Origin: Photorhabdus luminescens subsp. luminescens | GTDB lineage: Bacteria; Pseudomonadota; Gammaproteobacteria; Enterobacterales; Enterobacteriaceae | Reading direction: 5' to 3' | DNA: 64,000 nt | Assembly: GCF_001083805.1 (NCBI RefSeq) | Contig: NZ_JXSK01000002.1 | Location: 62,001 to 126,000, forward strand | Shown here: one piece after another, positions 18,101 to 26,414 of the stretch | Layout of the letters: each line of letters begins with the position of its first letter | How positions within the stretch are numbered: position 1 is the first letter of the stretch | Made by a program: the position numbers and the translations under genes | Notes under the pieces: model-generated | Databases searched by the model: none | Told to the model about the DNA's origin: nothing | Seen by the model: the letters and a program-made list of their open reading frames with translations, nothing else

Positions 18101-18456
18101 CAGAAATAATGAGAAATGTAATAATAAAAGCATATTTAGATAGAGATATTTTGATTGGGGGACGTTCTTCTAATCCAATTTATGATGGGTATGAAGAATA
18201 TGTTTTTAATGTTTGCTGCCATACAGCAACTTTATGCCTCGAAGGAAAGACCGCAGAAGCAAGAGTTGCATTGCTAATTTCAGAAACTCTAAAACCTTTT
18301 TACCATATTGTTTCTTTCCGAAAGTTAGTTTTCAATTTAGCAACATCGTTTTCAACTGGTCATTTCTTAGATATAGAAGCTATCAATAATGAACTCGAGA
18401 AAATCATTACAATTCGAAACGATACTACTGACTCACCGAGTGACACTCGAATATAA
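15160..18456 (+). CDS. GapS6b-like large defence protein (PIN-on-TPR type)
   Basis: A 1098-residue protein. It begins with 'HTGSGDNVGNNKIVNIINSI', a GxGDN motif close to the tail of the previous protein. Residues about 25-700 are almost all helical, with TPR-like stretches ('LLEAQAYERLQKNDDAIRAIQAAIKLENKNAYSWDLLLNLY'). From about 765, 'HKVIVDIYTSIYLSLMGF' and later 'EIPWLSIDHLLCILA' look like the first and last acidic strands of a PIN nuclease. This fits GapS6b, reported to kill or arrest infected cells. The gene is AT-rich, unlike the chromosomal genes here, which suggests transfer. It is intact; no frameshift seen. Confidence 0.65.
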   Translation: MEKQIHTGSGDNVGNNKIVNIINSIEPKDIRRFIDDLMHDISYRKISEAEKKINAITNIDALDNNVKSILNALKVKISLVQGKTDLPKQEIQVLLRNPALSNEVRDAVLSILIHLESHVQLESARERYLFTELKGPYSNEVFFEHLATIDEINSSFNSSEKLNFLEQEIIGLIRGSLRNRDFKTAYGISDYLNKNYPSENSMFFMLHYETLLFLKEIKNRHILSFDKKQKNHIDSLVSTLLKNFASDIPRYTSPLINQLYITNFTDRKLLELAQKYLNKISEVSPECAEVISKITNRTTLQNTKFSLPKEIKSIETFSELDELLKTDLFDKTLLADWRGDGGKISTNDSYINALLELQVSVWLCIPQDKKAIFDLGKQAEEFLNFDATRYKEINPSNLIFLCERFMDLSLPLIAVKYLQPILPDEPWLSPLLESLLQALYLSDQNDLFFKKLALFSDDEKSELVWLLEAQAYERLQKNDDAIRAIQAAIKLENKNAYSWDLLLNLYQNKNISKIDLTNMVMGIPEEIFSTYHESKIPLLNSIAKFVDHNISERVLVDWFVVNPNKLAKYLIDIHHNSLMFRSEVNKFVYLPRFCIKGVEFDDGFRKHKRILVKDIVTEHPLFLNVNSPLGKVIEKLAIGETIDDPMLGELTLTDETPAFVAAYQAAIKIRDQNNDGSDAFKLFELPPNDDDFLPYFEKILLRYSNKPSQHNPILLNPNIPLCMRGNLTHSGDYFRAAYFHLTSKETTQYINLYDQGIIDPHKVIVDIYTSIYLSLMGFISIIVKKSITIVISNYTKITLENWITNITREDYLSFDITTLGIQQITAEDIRKNLYDFIQELQLLLSIAEDENLNVVDTPENLVKIKNLIDPTIFSTIQLSYANEIPWLSIDHLLCILAQNSDFPVANMDNFLREIINSSTYKERKKSIFISLICGLSVPVFYKDIAILSCSHEKNDIYFVAKFIEKHKFPNNTSSEALNFLSEIMRNVIIKAYLDRDILIGGRSSNPIYDGYEEYVFNVCCHTATLCLEGKTAEARVALLISETLKPFYHIVSFRKLVFNLATSFSTGHFLDIEAINNELEKIITIRNDTTDSPSDTRI

Positions 18457-19453
18457 ATAAAACAACACAGTCTCTCACAGCAAATTGGGATAACAGCGTT
18501 ACGATTAAAATTAAGCCTCCACTTTCTTTTATTGAAGAAACTATAGCAAAACATCCAAAACTGAAATCATACAATCAAAATATTTTCAAATATATATTAT
18601 TACACTGAACTGTCCCACAATCTGAAGAATACGAGGACTCATTTTCTATTGGAAATATTTAACTAATGAGAACAAATAGTTTACAGAAATTAAGAAAGCC
18701 ACTAAATGGTATCGAGTTGTAATCAAACAAGGAAGAAGGCTTTACATGCTTCAAAGTGCTCTTTTAGGTCAAAACCATCTGATTGTAATTAACCCTGACT
18801 TGCAAAAGAAAATTTCGGAAGTTATAGGCTACAAAATTGACAGGACGTTATCATTACATCCAATTAGAGCTACACTATTTTTTCATTGGAACGTTACCCA
18901 GTAGCGAATATTCAACAAGAAAAAGCTCAGTATATTCCACTTGCTTTTTGCAATAACTGGCCCTTAACTTTGGTTATATTTATACTCCAGCGTTGTAATG
19001 AATCAAACTGATTACTAGCTAATGAATGGCGCATACAACGAGTCTGTGTAGTATATTTATGCAACTTCTTCATGTAATCGTTTAAAATGTTCCCTTTCAA
19101 ATGAAGAGCTTTTAACATACACATCAATGACCGTGTAACTAATATACATTGAGTTCATTTTATCTACTCATCTGTCAAGCGACATAAGCATATTGCCTAC
19201 TTTGTTTATTGTTTTCTCATAAGTTTTTTTAAACATTTTTGGTAACCTGTACACTGGCATTAAAGACTCCCAAGCAATCGTTTAATAGCCGATATCCGTA
19301 CAATATCAAGTGATTAAGTAAATAATGTGAACGTATATAAAAATATCTGGGTTTAATTAAAACTGGGATGAATTTGTTAATCTTGTATTTTCAATTTGAA
19401 ATCTGGATGTTACTATTCAATATATTAACTCAATTATATCAGGAGTATTACCA
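18457..19453. other. About 1 kb without a secure gene; possible gene remnant
   Basis: An open stretch on the plus strand (about 18690-18904) reads 'KWYRVVIKQGRRLYMLQSALLGQNHLIVINPDL' and ends '...LHPIRATLFFHWNVTQ'. It is coding-like but has no good start and I cannot name it; it may be the tail of a lost gene. The rest is AT-rich and shows no gene. Confidence 0.35.
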
Positions 19454-19708
19454 ATGCTAAAATCTATCGGAGTTGTCTTAATTTCAGCTATTTTAAGCGG
19501 ATGTGGAACCTTTGGCTCTCGTGTAACTCACGGCTATGAATGCAAAGTCTACCCAGCAACTCAATTTGATATACAAGGTATTAAGGAAGGCTATCCATTT
19601 TCAAGCCTGATAGACATTCCATTCTCAATAATCACAGACACACTTATACTTCCGTGGGATACTCATCGTTTATACACTGATGAAATATGCAAAAAACCAC
19701 ATCCTTAA
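19454..19708 (+). CDS. YceK/YidQ-like lipoprotein
   Basis: An 84-residue lipoprotein. The signal sequence ends in a lipobox LSGC (Cys17), then 'GTFGSRV...YPATQFDIQGIKEGYPFSSLIDIPFSIITDTLILPWDTHRL'. The 'IDIPFSIITDTLILPWD' block is characteristic of the YceK/YidQ (DUF1375) family, small lipoproteins of unknown function. It has a CAGGAG ribosome site and appears monocistronic. Confidence 0.85.
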   Translation: MLKSIGVVLISAILSGCGTFGSRVTHGYECKVYPATQFDIQGIKEGYPFSSLIDIPFSIITDTLILPWDTHRLYTDEICKKPHP

Positions 19709-19775
19709 AAAACCATGCTAAATTATATTAATCAACACCCGCTAAAATAAGCTAAACCGGATGAAGCAACTCTTC

Positions 19776-19902
19776 TATACCCAATGGATTTCAAGATGCA
19801 TCGCGACGGCAAGGGAGCGAATCCCCGGGAGCATAGAGAACTATGTGACCGGGGTGAGTGAGTGCAGCCAACAAAGAGGCAACTTGAAAGATAACGGGTA
19901 TA
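19776..19902. repeat. 127-bp palindromic-ended repeat, copy 1
   Basis: Starts TATACCCAATGGATTTCAAG and ends with GGGTATA; the termini are inverted (TATACCC/GGGTATA). The same 127-bp element in the opposite orientation is at 48767-48893 with few differences, and a shortened 82-bp form is at 24351-24432. It looks like a non-autonomous, ERIC-like intergenic element. The 101-residue ORF running through it is an artefact of the repeat. Confidence 0.9.
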
Positions 19903-20328
19903 TAAAACTCAGAATAAAAGCCATGCTAACAATCCATACTCAGGTTGATACCACTTCAATAATAAACAGATTTCCTACACAAAAATTCTTTACGTTCCCC
20001 GTTTTTCCGTCAATCTCTAGATTAATAAATTCACTCCTTAAAGCGTATAAATGCCATTTGATATAATGCTCTATTCAGATATAAGCATATTTTACGTATT
20101 TATTATCTACCATCTTTCTAAGCCGTAGTCTTTTCTCCCGCATACCCAACCAGATAATAGCGGACAATGGTTAATCTAAATCCCGACGAGCATCTTATAA
20201 AAATTGCTCCCTATGTATATATAGATTGACATACAATATTATGGGAGCAATTCACTAAATAGCTTTCAATATAATTTCTCTTCAATTCCAAAGCTAGAAT
20301 ATATTACCCACTGTTAATAACATATTAC

Positions 20329-20616
20329 TCAATATCCTATTGCAAACCAATATGAACCTAAATTATCACGCCCAATTACAGCACTGGTGGAATTAAATTC
20401 ATAAACTGTTGAATAGTTATCCGCAGGAATCGCATTAGCATAGACACTAACTTGCATAGATAAGCATGCAGTAGGAAATGGGATTGGATAGGTTATTGTA
20501 TTTTGTCCAGGACCGGCTTTCGGATTATATCCCCATTGATAAATTATTCCGGTATCTCCACATTTCCACCAACCGTTTACAGCTTTTAGGGCAGTATTTT
20601 CAGCGATATTAATCAT
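20329..20616 (-). CDS. Orphan tail-fibre C-terminal (gp53-like) domain protein
   Basis: A 95-residue protein made almost entirely of one domain: 'GWWKCGDTGIIYQWGYNP...NTITYPIPFPTACLSMQVSVYAN...FNSTSAVIGRDNLGSYWFAIGY'. The 'W-K-C-G-TG-I-Q-W-G' opening and the 'YWFAIGY' end are typical of the C-terminal knob of phage tail fibres (gp53-like). Here it stands alone without a fibre shaft and has a good AAGGAG site. It may be a remnant tail-fibre module or a small secreted lectin-like protein; no signal peptide is seen. Confidence 0.6.
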   Translation of the reverse strand: MINIAENTALKAVNGWWKCGDTGIIYQWGYNPKAGPGQNTITYPIPFPTACLSMQVSVYANAIPADNYSTVYEFNSTSAVIGRDNLGSYWFAIGY

Positions 20617-20639
20617 GGATACTCCTTAAGGTTAATAAT

Positions 20640-21236
20640 TAATATTTTCTTCAAAAGAGATCTACCGACTAAATCATTTGATTACATAAATCATGCATTG
20701 ATAATTCACTTTAACTATAGTAGATCTTAAATAAATCATGATGAATTATTTTTATCGATAATAGTGATTAACCATTACTGAGAAATTAATACTAATAAAT
20801 AGTTTTGAAGACAAAAAATATAAAAAGTTATTTATTAATAATATCATAAAATTACCTTACAACATCTACTGTTTCACTTATGTTATATCCAGAAACACCT
20901 GCCTATAAATATGAATGCAACAATACAAATAAAAAAATTTTATTTTAACTTTCACAATATTAATATTAAATGAATGTATTTCCATTAAAAAAATAATAAA
21001 AACAATATATTGAAAGATAAAATACCAAAAAATCAATATTGAATTATTCATCATTATTAATAAATAACAATTATTTACCCATCCTTCGTCACAAATCCAC
21101 CGGCGTTAATTCAACAGATTTTCAACGATACAACAAAAAATTATACAAAAAATGAACTTATTACCTACTATTAAACAATAATTAGTAACTCAGATAAATT
21201 ATTTGGCTCCAATAAACCCCTGATGAGGTATCAACT
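20640..21236. other. AT-rich 600-bp spacer
   Basis: No gene seen on either strand. The sequence is very AT-rich and separates the leftward tail-fibre-like gene from the rightward small peptide gene, so it should hold both promoters. Confidence 0.5.
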
Positions 21237-21404
21237 ATGAAAAAGTTATCAGCTTGTCTTTTAGCGTTAAGTATTGCCACTTTCTCCTCCAATTCGGCGT
21301 TCGCAACTATCTGTTTGCAAAGCGATAAGCCTCTGACCAAATGTACTCAAGTATGCGGACCAATAGCTCTTTATAGTATTTTTTTCTCAATAGCTTGCTT
21401 TTAA
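21237..21404 (+). CDS. Small secreted Cys-rich peptide (55 residues)
   Basis: Starts MKKLSACLLALSIATFSSNS and then AFA, a textbook Sec signal peptide with a likely cut after AFA (residue 23). The mature part is 32 residues: 'TICLQSDKPLTKCTQV', then 'CGPIALYSIFFSIACF'. It has four Cys residues and a hydrophobic C-terminal half. The ATG has a GAGG site (TGATGAGGTATCAACT). A strong terminator begins 19 bases after the stop, so this is a self-contained transcription unit. I know no family. A secreted toxin-like, bacteriocin-like or signalling peptide is possible; a membrane-seeking C-terminus is what the sequence shows. Confidence 0.7.
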   Translation: MKKLSACLLALSIATFSSNSAFATICLQSDKPLTKCTQVCGPIALYSIFFSIACF

Positions 21405-21422
21405 ATAAATCAATAACAAGCA

Positions 21423-21456
21423 AAAGTGACAGGAATAGTTTTATTCTTGTCACTTT
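21423..21456 (+). terminator. Terminator of the secreted-peptide gene
   Basis: AAAGTGACAGGAATA and TATTCTTGTCACTTT pair over 15 bp with one G-U, around a 4-base loop. The stem ends in TTT. It closes the 55-residue peptide gene. Confidence 0.8.
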
Positions 21457-21655
21457 ACCATGTGGTTATCACTCTCATTCATAATGATATATCTTTACGC
21501 AGCTCAATTATTTTAATGACTACTGATCGCCCAGCACACTAAGTAAATCTAATAGCAACCAATATAAGGACATAATTAAAGCTATTTTTCTGCCTATTTA
21601 AGTTTATTATTTCTTAAAATCATATTCATAAATAATCAATAAAATAGCCAAAATA

Positions 21656-22243
21656 TTAAACAGAAACACAATTTTTAAAAATTTTTATTAATGGCTGATA
21701 GTTACATTGATAAGCAGAAATATTAGCGTCAATCCACTGCTTAGCATTTATAGATTCAAAAGAGATTTTATATCCACAGTTTATAACAATATATTCAAAT
21801 AATAACCGCTGTGTTCGCCCATTTCCTTCTCTAAAAGGATGAATCACATTTAATTCTGCATAATATTCAGCAAGTTTTTCAATAAGCTTTTTATGATTTA
21901 ATCCCTCAAGATAATTCTCATTCTCCAACATATTAAATATCCTATTCCCTTCTATCTCAATACATTTAGCATGACAGAAACGGGTATCCCCTTTAGATAT
22001 ATCAATTATTCTTAGCTGACCAGCCCAATCATACAAATCAGAAAATATCTGTTTATGAAGTTGACACCAAAAGGCTAAATCGTAAGGTGGTTCCTGGAAT
22101 GAAATATTCAATATAGCAAGTTCAGTGAGTTCCCTTTCTGCCTGTTCAAGCACAACAGGATCACGAATACCTAATTTATTAATAAGTGTGTCTATATCCT
22201 GATATGTGTAGGGATCTTGCCCTGCTCCATATTTATCCACCAT
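21656..22243 (-). CDS. fic: Fic-domain AMP-transferase
   Basis: A 195-residue Fic protein. The catalytic loop is HPFREGNGRTQR at residues 135-146, with the intact catalytic His135, so it should be active in AMPylation. The Fic core runs from about 55 ('LAFWCQLHKQIFSDLYDWAGQLR') to 165. The family transfers AMP to DNA gyrase or topoisomerase in the FicT toxins, or to other targets. No inhibitory helix motif is in the protein itself; the neighbour 7 bp upstream carries a YhfG-like domain and is the likely antitoxin. Confidence 0.9.
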   Translation of the reverse strand: MVDKYGAGQDPYTYQDIDTLINKLGIRDPVVLEQAERELTELAILNISFQEPPYDLAFWCQLHKQIFSDLYDWAGQLRIIDISKGDTRFCHAKCIEIEGNRIFNMLENENYLEGLNHKKLIEKLAEYYAELNVIHPFREGNGRTQRLLFEYIVINCGYKISFESINAKQWIDANISAYQCNYQPLIKIFKNCVSV

Positions 22244-22250
22244 AATTACC

Positions 22251-22733
22251 TCATTGTAAACTATATTTTCTAATTAGTTTATCTTTAAGATTTTTTTGCT
22301 CTTTCGGCGTTTCAGGCAAATTATTCATAACTATATTCATCCCTTCAAGACGCATACTTTCTCTATAATTTTTTAATTTTACACGATCAAAATAATGTTT
22401 TTTTTCACTATAGGTTGTCATAATTGTTTTTCTATTCTTTTGGTTTCTAATATCTTTCTCTTGCTGACGGGAATATTTAAACTTAGCCAAATCCAAACTA
22501 CTCAATTTACCATTAATCGCCTGACCGCTTTCAAATATTCCCCAAGAAATAACTTCGAAATAACTAATCTTCCCATTTCTAATACGGTTAATCTTTACTT
22601 CTAACTCTTGTTGCAATATTTGCAAGACCTGTTGCACCTTACGCTCAGATATCCCTGTCGCTTCTACAATTGAGCGGGTATTAGGATGATTTAATTTAGT
22701 CAAGGCCGCCATAACAGCTAATTCATATTTCAT
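22251..22733 (-). CDS. Two-domain antitoxin candidate: winged helix plus YhfG-like end
   Basis: A 160-residue protein. Residues 1-75 form a winged-helix DNA-binding domain ('HPNTRSIVEATGISERKVQQVLQILQQELEVKINRIRNGKISYFEV'). The C-terminal part ('KLKNYRESMRLEGMNIVMNNLPETPKEQKNLKDKLIRKY') resembles the small YhfG proteins paired with Fic. The start at 22733 (with a GGA site) is preferred over the upstream open frame to 22892, which would run into the acetyltransferase gene. Transcribed first, 7 bp before fic. YhfG proteins are usually about 55 residues, so the added DNA-binding domain is unusual and may give operon autoregulation. Confidence 0.65.
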   Translation of the reverse strand: MKYELAVMAALTKLNHPNTRSIVEATGISERKVQQVLQILQQELEVKINRIRNGKISYFEVISWGIFESGQAINGKLSSLDLAKFKYSRQQEKDIRNQKNRKTIMTTYSEKKHYFDRVKLKNYRESMRLEGMNIVMNNLPETPKEQKNLKDKLIRKYSLQ

Positions 22734-22809
22734 TTGAATTTCCAAGATACAATCTATGCAACTGTAGTATAAAACATCAAAGTAATGAAAACCAGAAAAG
22801 AGAATAACG

Positions 22810-23349
22810 CTATTGTTGACGAATCCGGTAAAGCACATGTTCATGAAGCAGGTGCCCATTCGGTAATGAAGGATGCAAGAAAGTATTTTCATCTTTCACC
22901 ATGCCAAGCCGCTGCATAACTTTTTGAGATCGCAAATTAGAAATTGTCGTAAATGCAACTATTTCCTCAAGTTTTAATTGGGTAAAGGCAAAATCCAAAG
23001 CTTTACGAGCAGCTTCACTGGCATAACCTTTACCCCAAAATGGCTTATCAAGACGCCATCCAATTTCAACACAAGGGGAAAACGGTAATTCCGCCACAGG
23101 AATATTCAAACCAACAAAACCAATAAAATCCCCGGTTTCTTTCAGCTCTACAGCCCATAATCCCCAACCTCCCTGTTGCTCAAATCTCTGGATAATTGTA
23201 TCCACCATCGTATTACTCTGTTCCGCCGTCAAAGTGGCAGGAAAATATTCCATGACTTCCGCGCTACTATTCAAATGGCAAAATGGTAATCTGTCTTCTT
23301 CTCTCCATGCACGCATGATTAATCTGTCTGTCTCCAACATCACAATCAT
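22810..23349 (-). CDS. RimJ/RimL-type GNAT acetyltransferase
   Basis: A 179-residue N-acetyltransferase of the GNAT-3 type: 'LETDRLIMRAWREEDRLPFCHLNSSAEVMEYFP' at the start, the 'CVEIGWRLDKPFWGKGYASEAARKALDFAF' acetyl-CoA region, and 'TTISNLRSQKVMQRLGM' after it. Relatives acetylate ribosomal-protein or small-molecule amines. ATG at 23349 follows GAGGAG by about six bases. It is intact and probably independent of the Fic pair. Confidence 0.88.
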   Translation of the reverse strand: MIVMLETDRLIMRAWREEDRLPFCHLNSSAEVMEYFPATLTAEQSNTMVDTIIQRFEQQGGWGLWAVELKETGDFIGFVGLNIPVAELPFSPCVEIGWRLDKPFWGKGYASEAARKALDFAFTQLKLEEIVAFTTISNLRSQKVMQRLGMVKDENTFLHPSLPNGHLLHEHVLYRIRQQ

Positions 23350-23505
23350 ATTCTTCTCCTCTCAATATTAGTTAACAAACAGGATACTTACCATGTGACA
23401 AACCACATACTTCAATTAGAGTGATTAAAACAATTAAATAGATAGATTGCTATAATAAACAAAACTAAAGAGAAAATAGAGCAATTCGTAAAAGCTAACA
23501 GGGAA

Positions 23506-23546
23506 GGCCCGTGCTGGAAGGATCTGAGTCAGATGTCACACGGGCC
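23506..23546. other. Hairpin downstream of the bactofilin gene
   Basis: GGCCCGTG (23506-23513) is inverted as CACGGGCC (23539-23546), and inside it a second imperfect palindrome (ATCTGAGTCAGAT) is present. There is no T run, so it may be an RNA-stabilising structure or a processed terminator rather than a simple Rho-independent terminator. Confidence 0.5.
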
Positions 23547-23553
23547 AGGTTTA

Positions 23554-24213
23554 TCAGGCACTTGTTTTTACCGTGGCCTTATCTTTAGATTTATCATTAT
23601 TGGTGTCTTTTATTGGTACAACCCGTTCGGATGCAGTTTTATTTTCAACCTGTTCCGACTGCCCAAAAAACAAGCCTCCACGCTTGATAGACATACTGCT
23701 GCAACGACTGATTCCACGCAACTCACCATGTTCAAGAATATCCAACGTCGCTGCACAACAGGTTCCTTCAACATCGCCATCAATAATGATTTCCGGCGCA
23801 CTAAGTTCACCTTCAACCCGTCCAGCATGCATAATGCGGATCGCGCCCTCTTTCACCCGGATATTGCCAATCACTTTGCCCCAAATCTGTATATCGCCTT
23901 CTACATCAATATCGCCCTTAAATACCGAGCTTTTGGCAACAATAGTACAACGACGAGCTTCTGCACTAGCGTTCTTTTTATCATCAACAAATTGAGACAC
24001 AGACTCAACAGCCAATGCCTCTGATTTTTTTCCAAACATAGTTTTTAATCTCGACCTCATGTGAATAAAGCAAAATATTAGCGCCAAAAAAGAGAGAATC
24101 GCGGTCACTGCACAGCCAAAAAGATTACCAGCCAGATAGAATCCCAGAGCAATGCTCCACATGATCCATATACAGCTCAAAAAAATGTTGTCCGAAAAAC
24201 GATGTTTTGCCAT
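23554..24213 (-). CDS. Bactofilin family protein
   Basis: A 219-residue protein. Two hydrophobic helices near residues 10-52 anchor it in the inner membrane. Residues about 88-180 form the bactofilin beta-helix: 'STVFKGDI'-like repeats 'VFKGDIDVEGDIQIWGKVIGNIRVKEGAIRIMHAGRVEGELSAPEIIIDGDVEGTCCAATLDILEHGELRG'. The C-terminal tail is Lys- and Asp-rich. Bactofilins form cytoskeletal filaments involved in cell shape and peptidoglycan placement. The start codon has a weak ribosome site. Confidence 0.88.
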   Translation of the reverse strand: MAKHRFSDNIFLSCIWIMWSIALGFYLAGNLFGCAVTAILSFLALIFCFIHMRSRLKTMFGKKSEALAVESVSQFVDDKKNASAEARRCTIVAKSSVFKGDIDVEGDIQIWGKVIGNIRVKEGAIRIMHAGRVEGELSAPEIIIDGDVEGTCCAATLDILEHGELRGISRCSSMSIKRGGLFFGQSEQVENKTASERVVPIKDTNNDKSKDKATVKTSA

Positions 24214-24998
24214 GTTTGTTCACGTTTTTGTTATTTTTCATGCTTTTTTCATTAGGAAATACAAAACCAAAATCACTATTTTAACAGAACAGATAACCAT
24301 CAATGCTAAAGGAAAGCCGGTATTTACAACGTTATTAAACGGTTAAAGCCTATACCCGTTATCTTTCAAGTTGCCTCTTTGTTGGCTGCGCTCCCTTGCC
24401 GTCGCGATGCATCTTGATATCCATAGGGTATATATTCATTCTTGGATAACAATTAACAAGGAAAAATTAACATTAAAATAGAAACCTTATTTTTATAATT
24501 GTTAACATAAACCAAAAATAAAGTCACGCCATTAATGTTTAATTTTATTTACAAATAATACGTTATAAAAATCTTTCTCAATTAATATCTATTGATATTT
24601 ATCTAACAAACATATTTCTTATTTATACAAAAAAATTAATTTATTAAAATTATCAATATTATTGCTTGATAAAAACACAATTAATATCCGATAAATCAAT
24701 TTATCTTTATGAATAAATGATTCAATTATAAGCTCATAAGACTAATTATAGATTGGATAAATCACTAAATTCTTCATTTAAACTATATTATCGTATAGAC
24801 TAATGAATACTAAAAATCTATTTTATCCATTCCTTTTATTCATTAGTTTTATATGAATATAAAAAATAGATAAGATTGGTATGAAAATAATTCAATATGG
24901 AGATATAAAGAATAGAAAATTCTATAGTGAGACAACTTAAACGCCGAAATTTTATTGAAAATAATCAGACTACACCTATCTCATAATCAAAAAAACTA
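24214..24998. other. AT-rich spacer
   Basis: About 785 bp without a gene, very AT-rich. It contains the shortened repeat copy at 24351-24432. Promoter of the bactofilin gene must lie near 24214-24330. Confidence 0.5.
24351..24432. repeat. 127-bp repeat family, internally deleted copy (82 bp)
   Basis: Keeps both ends (TATACCC... and ...GGGTATA) but lacks the central part found in the 127-bp copies: the sequence jumps from GTTGGCTGCGCTC to CCTTGCCGTCGCGATGC. Inverted relative to copy 1. Confidence 0.85.
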
Positions 24999-25394
24999 TT
25001 AAAAAGTAAAACTTATCATTAATCTGAATATATAAACCTTCTTTCGCTGGCACAATCCTGGAGATTTATCAACCTTATTAGCCACCCAAGGTAAAGCCAG
25101 CAAGATTTTTAATGTTGCCCGGGATAATAACCGATGAGCTACTGGATGCAATTCACAATTCTCCAAATGGTTTTCAAGACTCTTATGGATTGAAACTCTC
25201 TCCTTTTCCAATATTACTTTGGAAATTTTCCCCGGATTTACCGCACTACCAAAAAGATCCTGATCAGAAAAATAAGGGACAGTAATAACAACGCCATTAA
25301 GAGTCACTGTGATATAACTTCGATCAGCCTTATTTACAATAGACACAACACCCAACATTAATATGGCCGCTATTATAATTTTATTCAGTTTCAT
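24999..25394 (-). CDS. Hypothetical membrane-anchored protein
   Basis: A 131-residue protein with an N-terminal hydrophobic helix (residues 5-20, 'IIIAAILMLGVVSIV') and a soluble part starting 'NKADRSYITVTLNGVVITVPYFSDQDLFGSAVNPGKISKV'. I do not recognise it. No strong ribosome site. Neighbours give no hint. Confidence 0.5.
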   Translation of the reverse strand: MKLNKIIIAAILMLGVVSIVNKADRSYITVTLNGVVITVPYFSDQDLFGSAVNPGKISKVILEKERVSIHKSLENHLENCELHPVAHRLLSRATLKILLALPWVANKVDKSPGLCQRKKVYIFRLMISFTF

Positions 25395-25933
25395 TTCGAA
25401 TTATTACGATTATCTAATAACGATTAATACCTGCATAAAACAACAAAAAATTTTAAATAAATAATTTCATTGTCAATCCTATTGTAATCTTATCAAGACT
25501 AGAAAAAATTTGACGTAAGGAATAAATCATAAAAAACATTTATATATGAACAACGACCTTATCGACCTTTCAAGTATTACAGAATAATTCAATTAATAAA
25601 AACAAAAAATACAAATTCAAATAATTTCACAACAAAATACTTAGATAACATTTCAATACGATCATTTGCGATCTATAGTGTCGCAAATTATATCTATATA
25701 AGTATAAAATACTTTATGATGTTTATTTTTCAAATTAAAAGATCTAAAATTTCAATTTTTCGATATAATCGATCTGCATCGTACAAAAACCAACCTTGAC
25801 AAAACAGGATATACCCGGTAATTCTTTATGACTGAATAGGACATTCAGATTGCCCTCATGTGTTGAAATTAACCGTTGGATTATCCAAATTATTCAAGAT
25901 ATCCAACTGGGTTCAATAAAGCCTGGAGTTAAT
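25395..25933. other. AT-rich spacer with an inverted repeat
   Basis: No gene seen. TTTGCGA (25665-25671) and TCGCAAA (25681-25687) form a perfect inverted repeat with a 9-base centre about 250 bp upstream of the winged-helix gene; it could be a regulator-binding site. Confidence 0.4.
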
Positions 25934-26209
25934 ATGGAAAACCGGAAAGATTCGATTCAACCTTCCCAAACGGATCAAATACTCAATGTCATATCCGAAT
26001 TATGTACCATTCGGAAAATGCAAGCGGCTCCCCCGCCAGAATCATGGCCTAGCACGCGTGATGTAGCAGAACAATGCGATTTCACCATCTACAAAGCACG
26101 TTATTTGTTATTGAAACTGGCTAACAAAGGATTAGTTATGGTAACTCCATCTCCCATTAAGAATTCTCTCCGATGGTATATACCGGAAGACAAAATTAAG
26201 TCTATCTAA
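25934..26209 (+). CDS. Small winged-helix DNA-binding protein
   Basis: A 91-residue protein. Residues 10-70 look like a winged helix-turn-helix: 'ILNVISELCTIRKMQAAPPPESWPSTRDVAEQCDFTIYKARYLLLKLANKGLVMVTP', reminiscent of FaeA/PapI-like regulators of fimbrial operons. ATG at 25934 follows TGGAG by 5 bases; the longer TTG-started frame at 25850 is less likely. No fimbrial genes are near, so its targets are unknown. Confidence 0.65.
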   Translation: MENRKDSIQPSQTDQILNVISELCTIRKMQAAPPPESWPSTRDVAEQCDFTIYKARYLLLKLANKGLVMVTPSPIKNSLRWYIPEDKIKSI

Positions 26210-26414
26210 TGTCAAGAAAATCTGAAGAAATGGATGTCTATTCTGTACAGTAGGGCCTGTCTATATAGTCGAAAACTTGAAGAGACAACATACGGCCCTA
26301 TGGTGTTATTCATTCAAATCGCTATATTCTTTCCATTATAAAAGTCTCAACAACGCGTTCAAGCGCAGAGATATCATAATCAATTGTTATCATTTTATTT
26401 CAGAGGAAGTCAGA

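Noticed and set aside
19761-20066. 101-residue ORF on the plus strand
   Set aside because: Its first 47 codons are the 127-bp repeat and the remainder is not protein-like.
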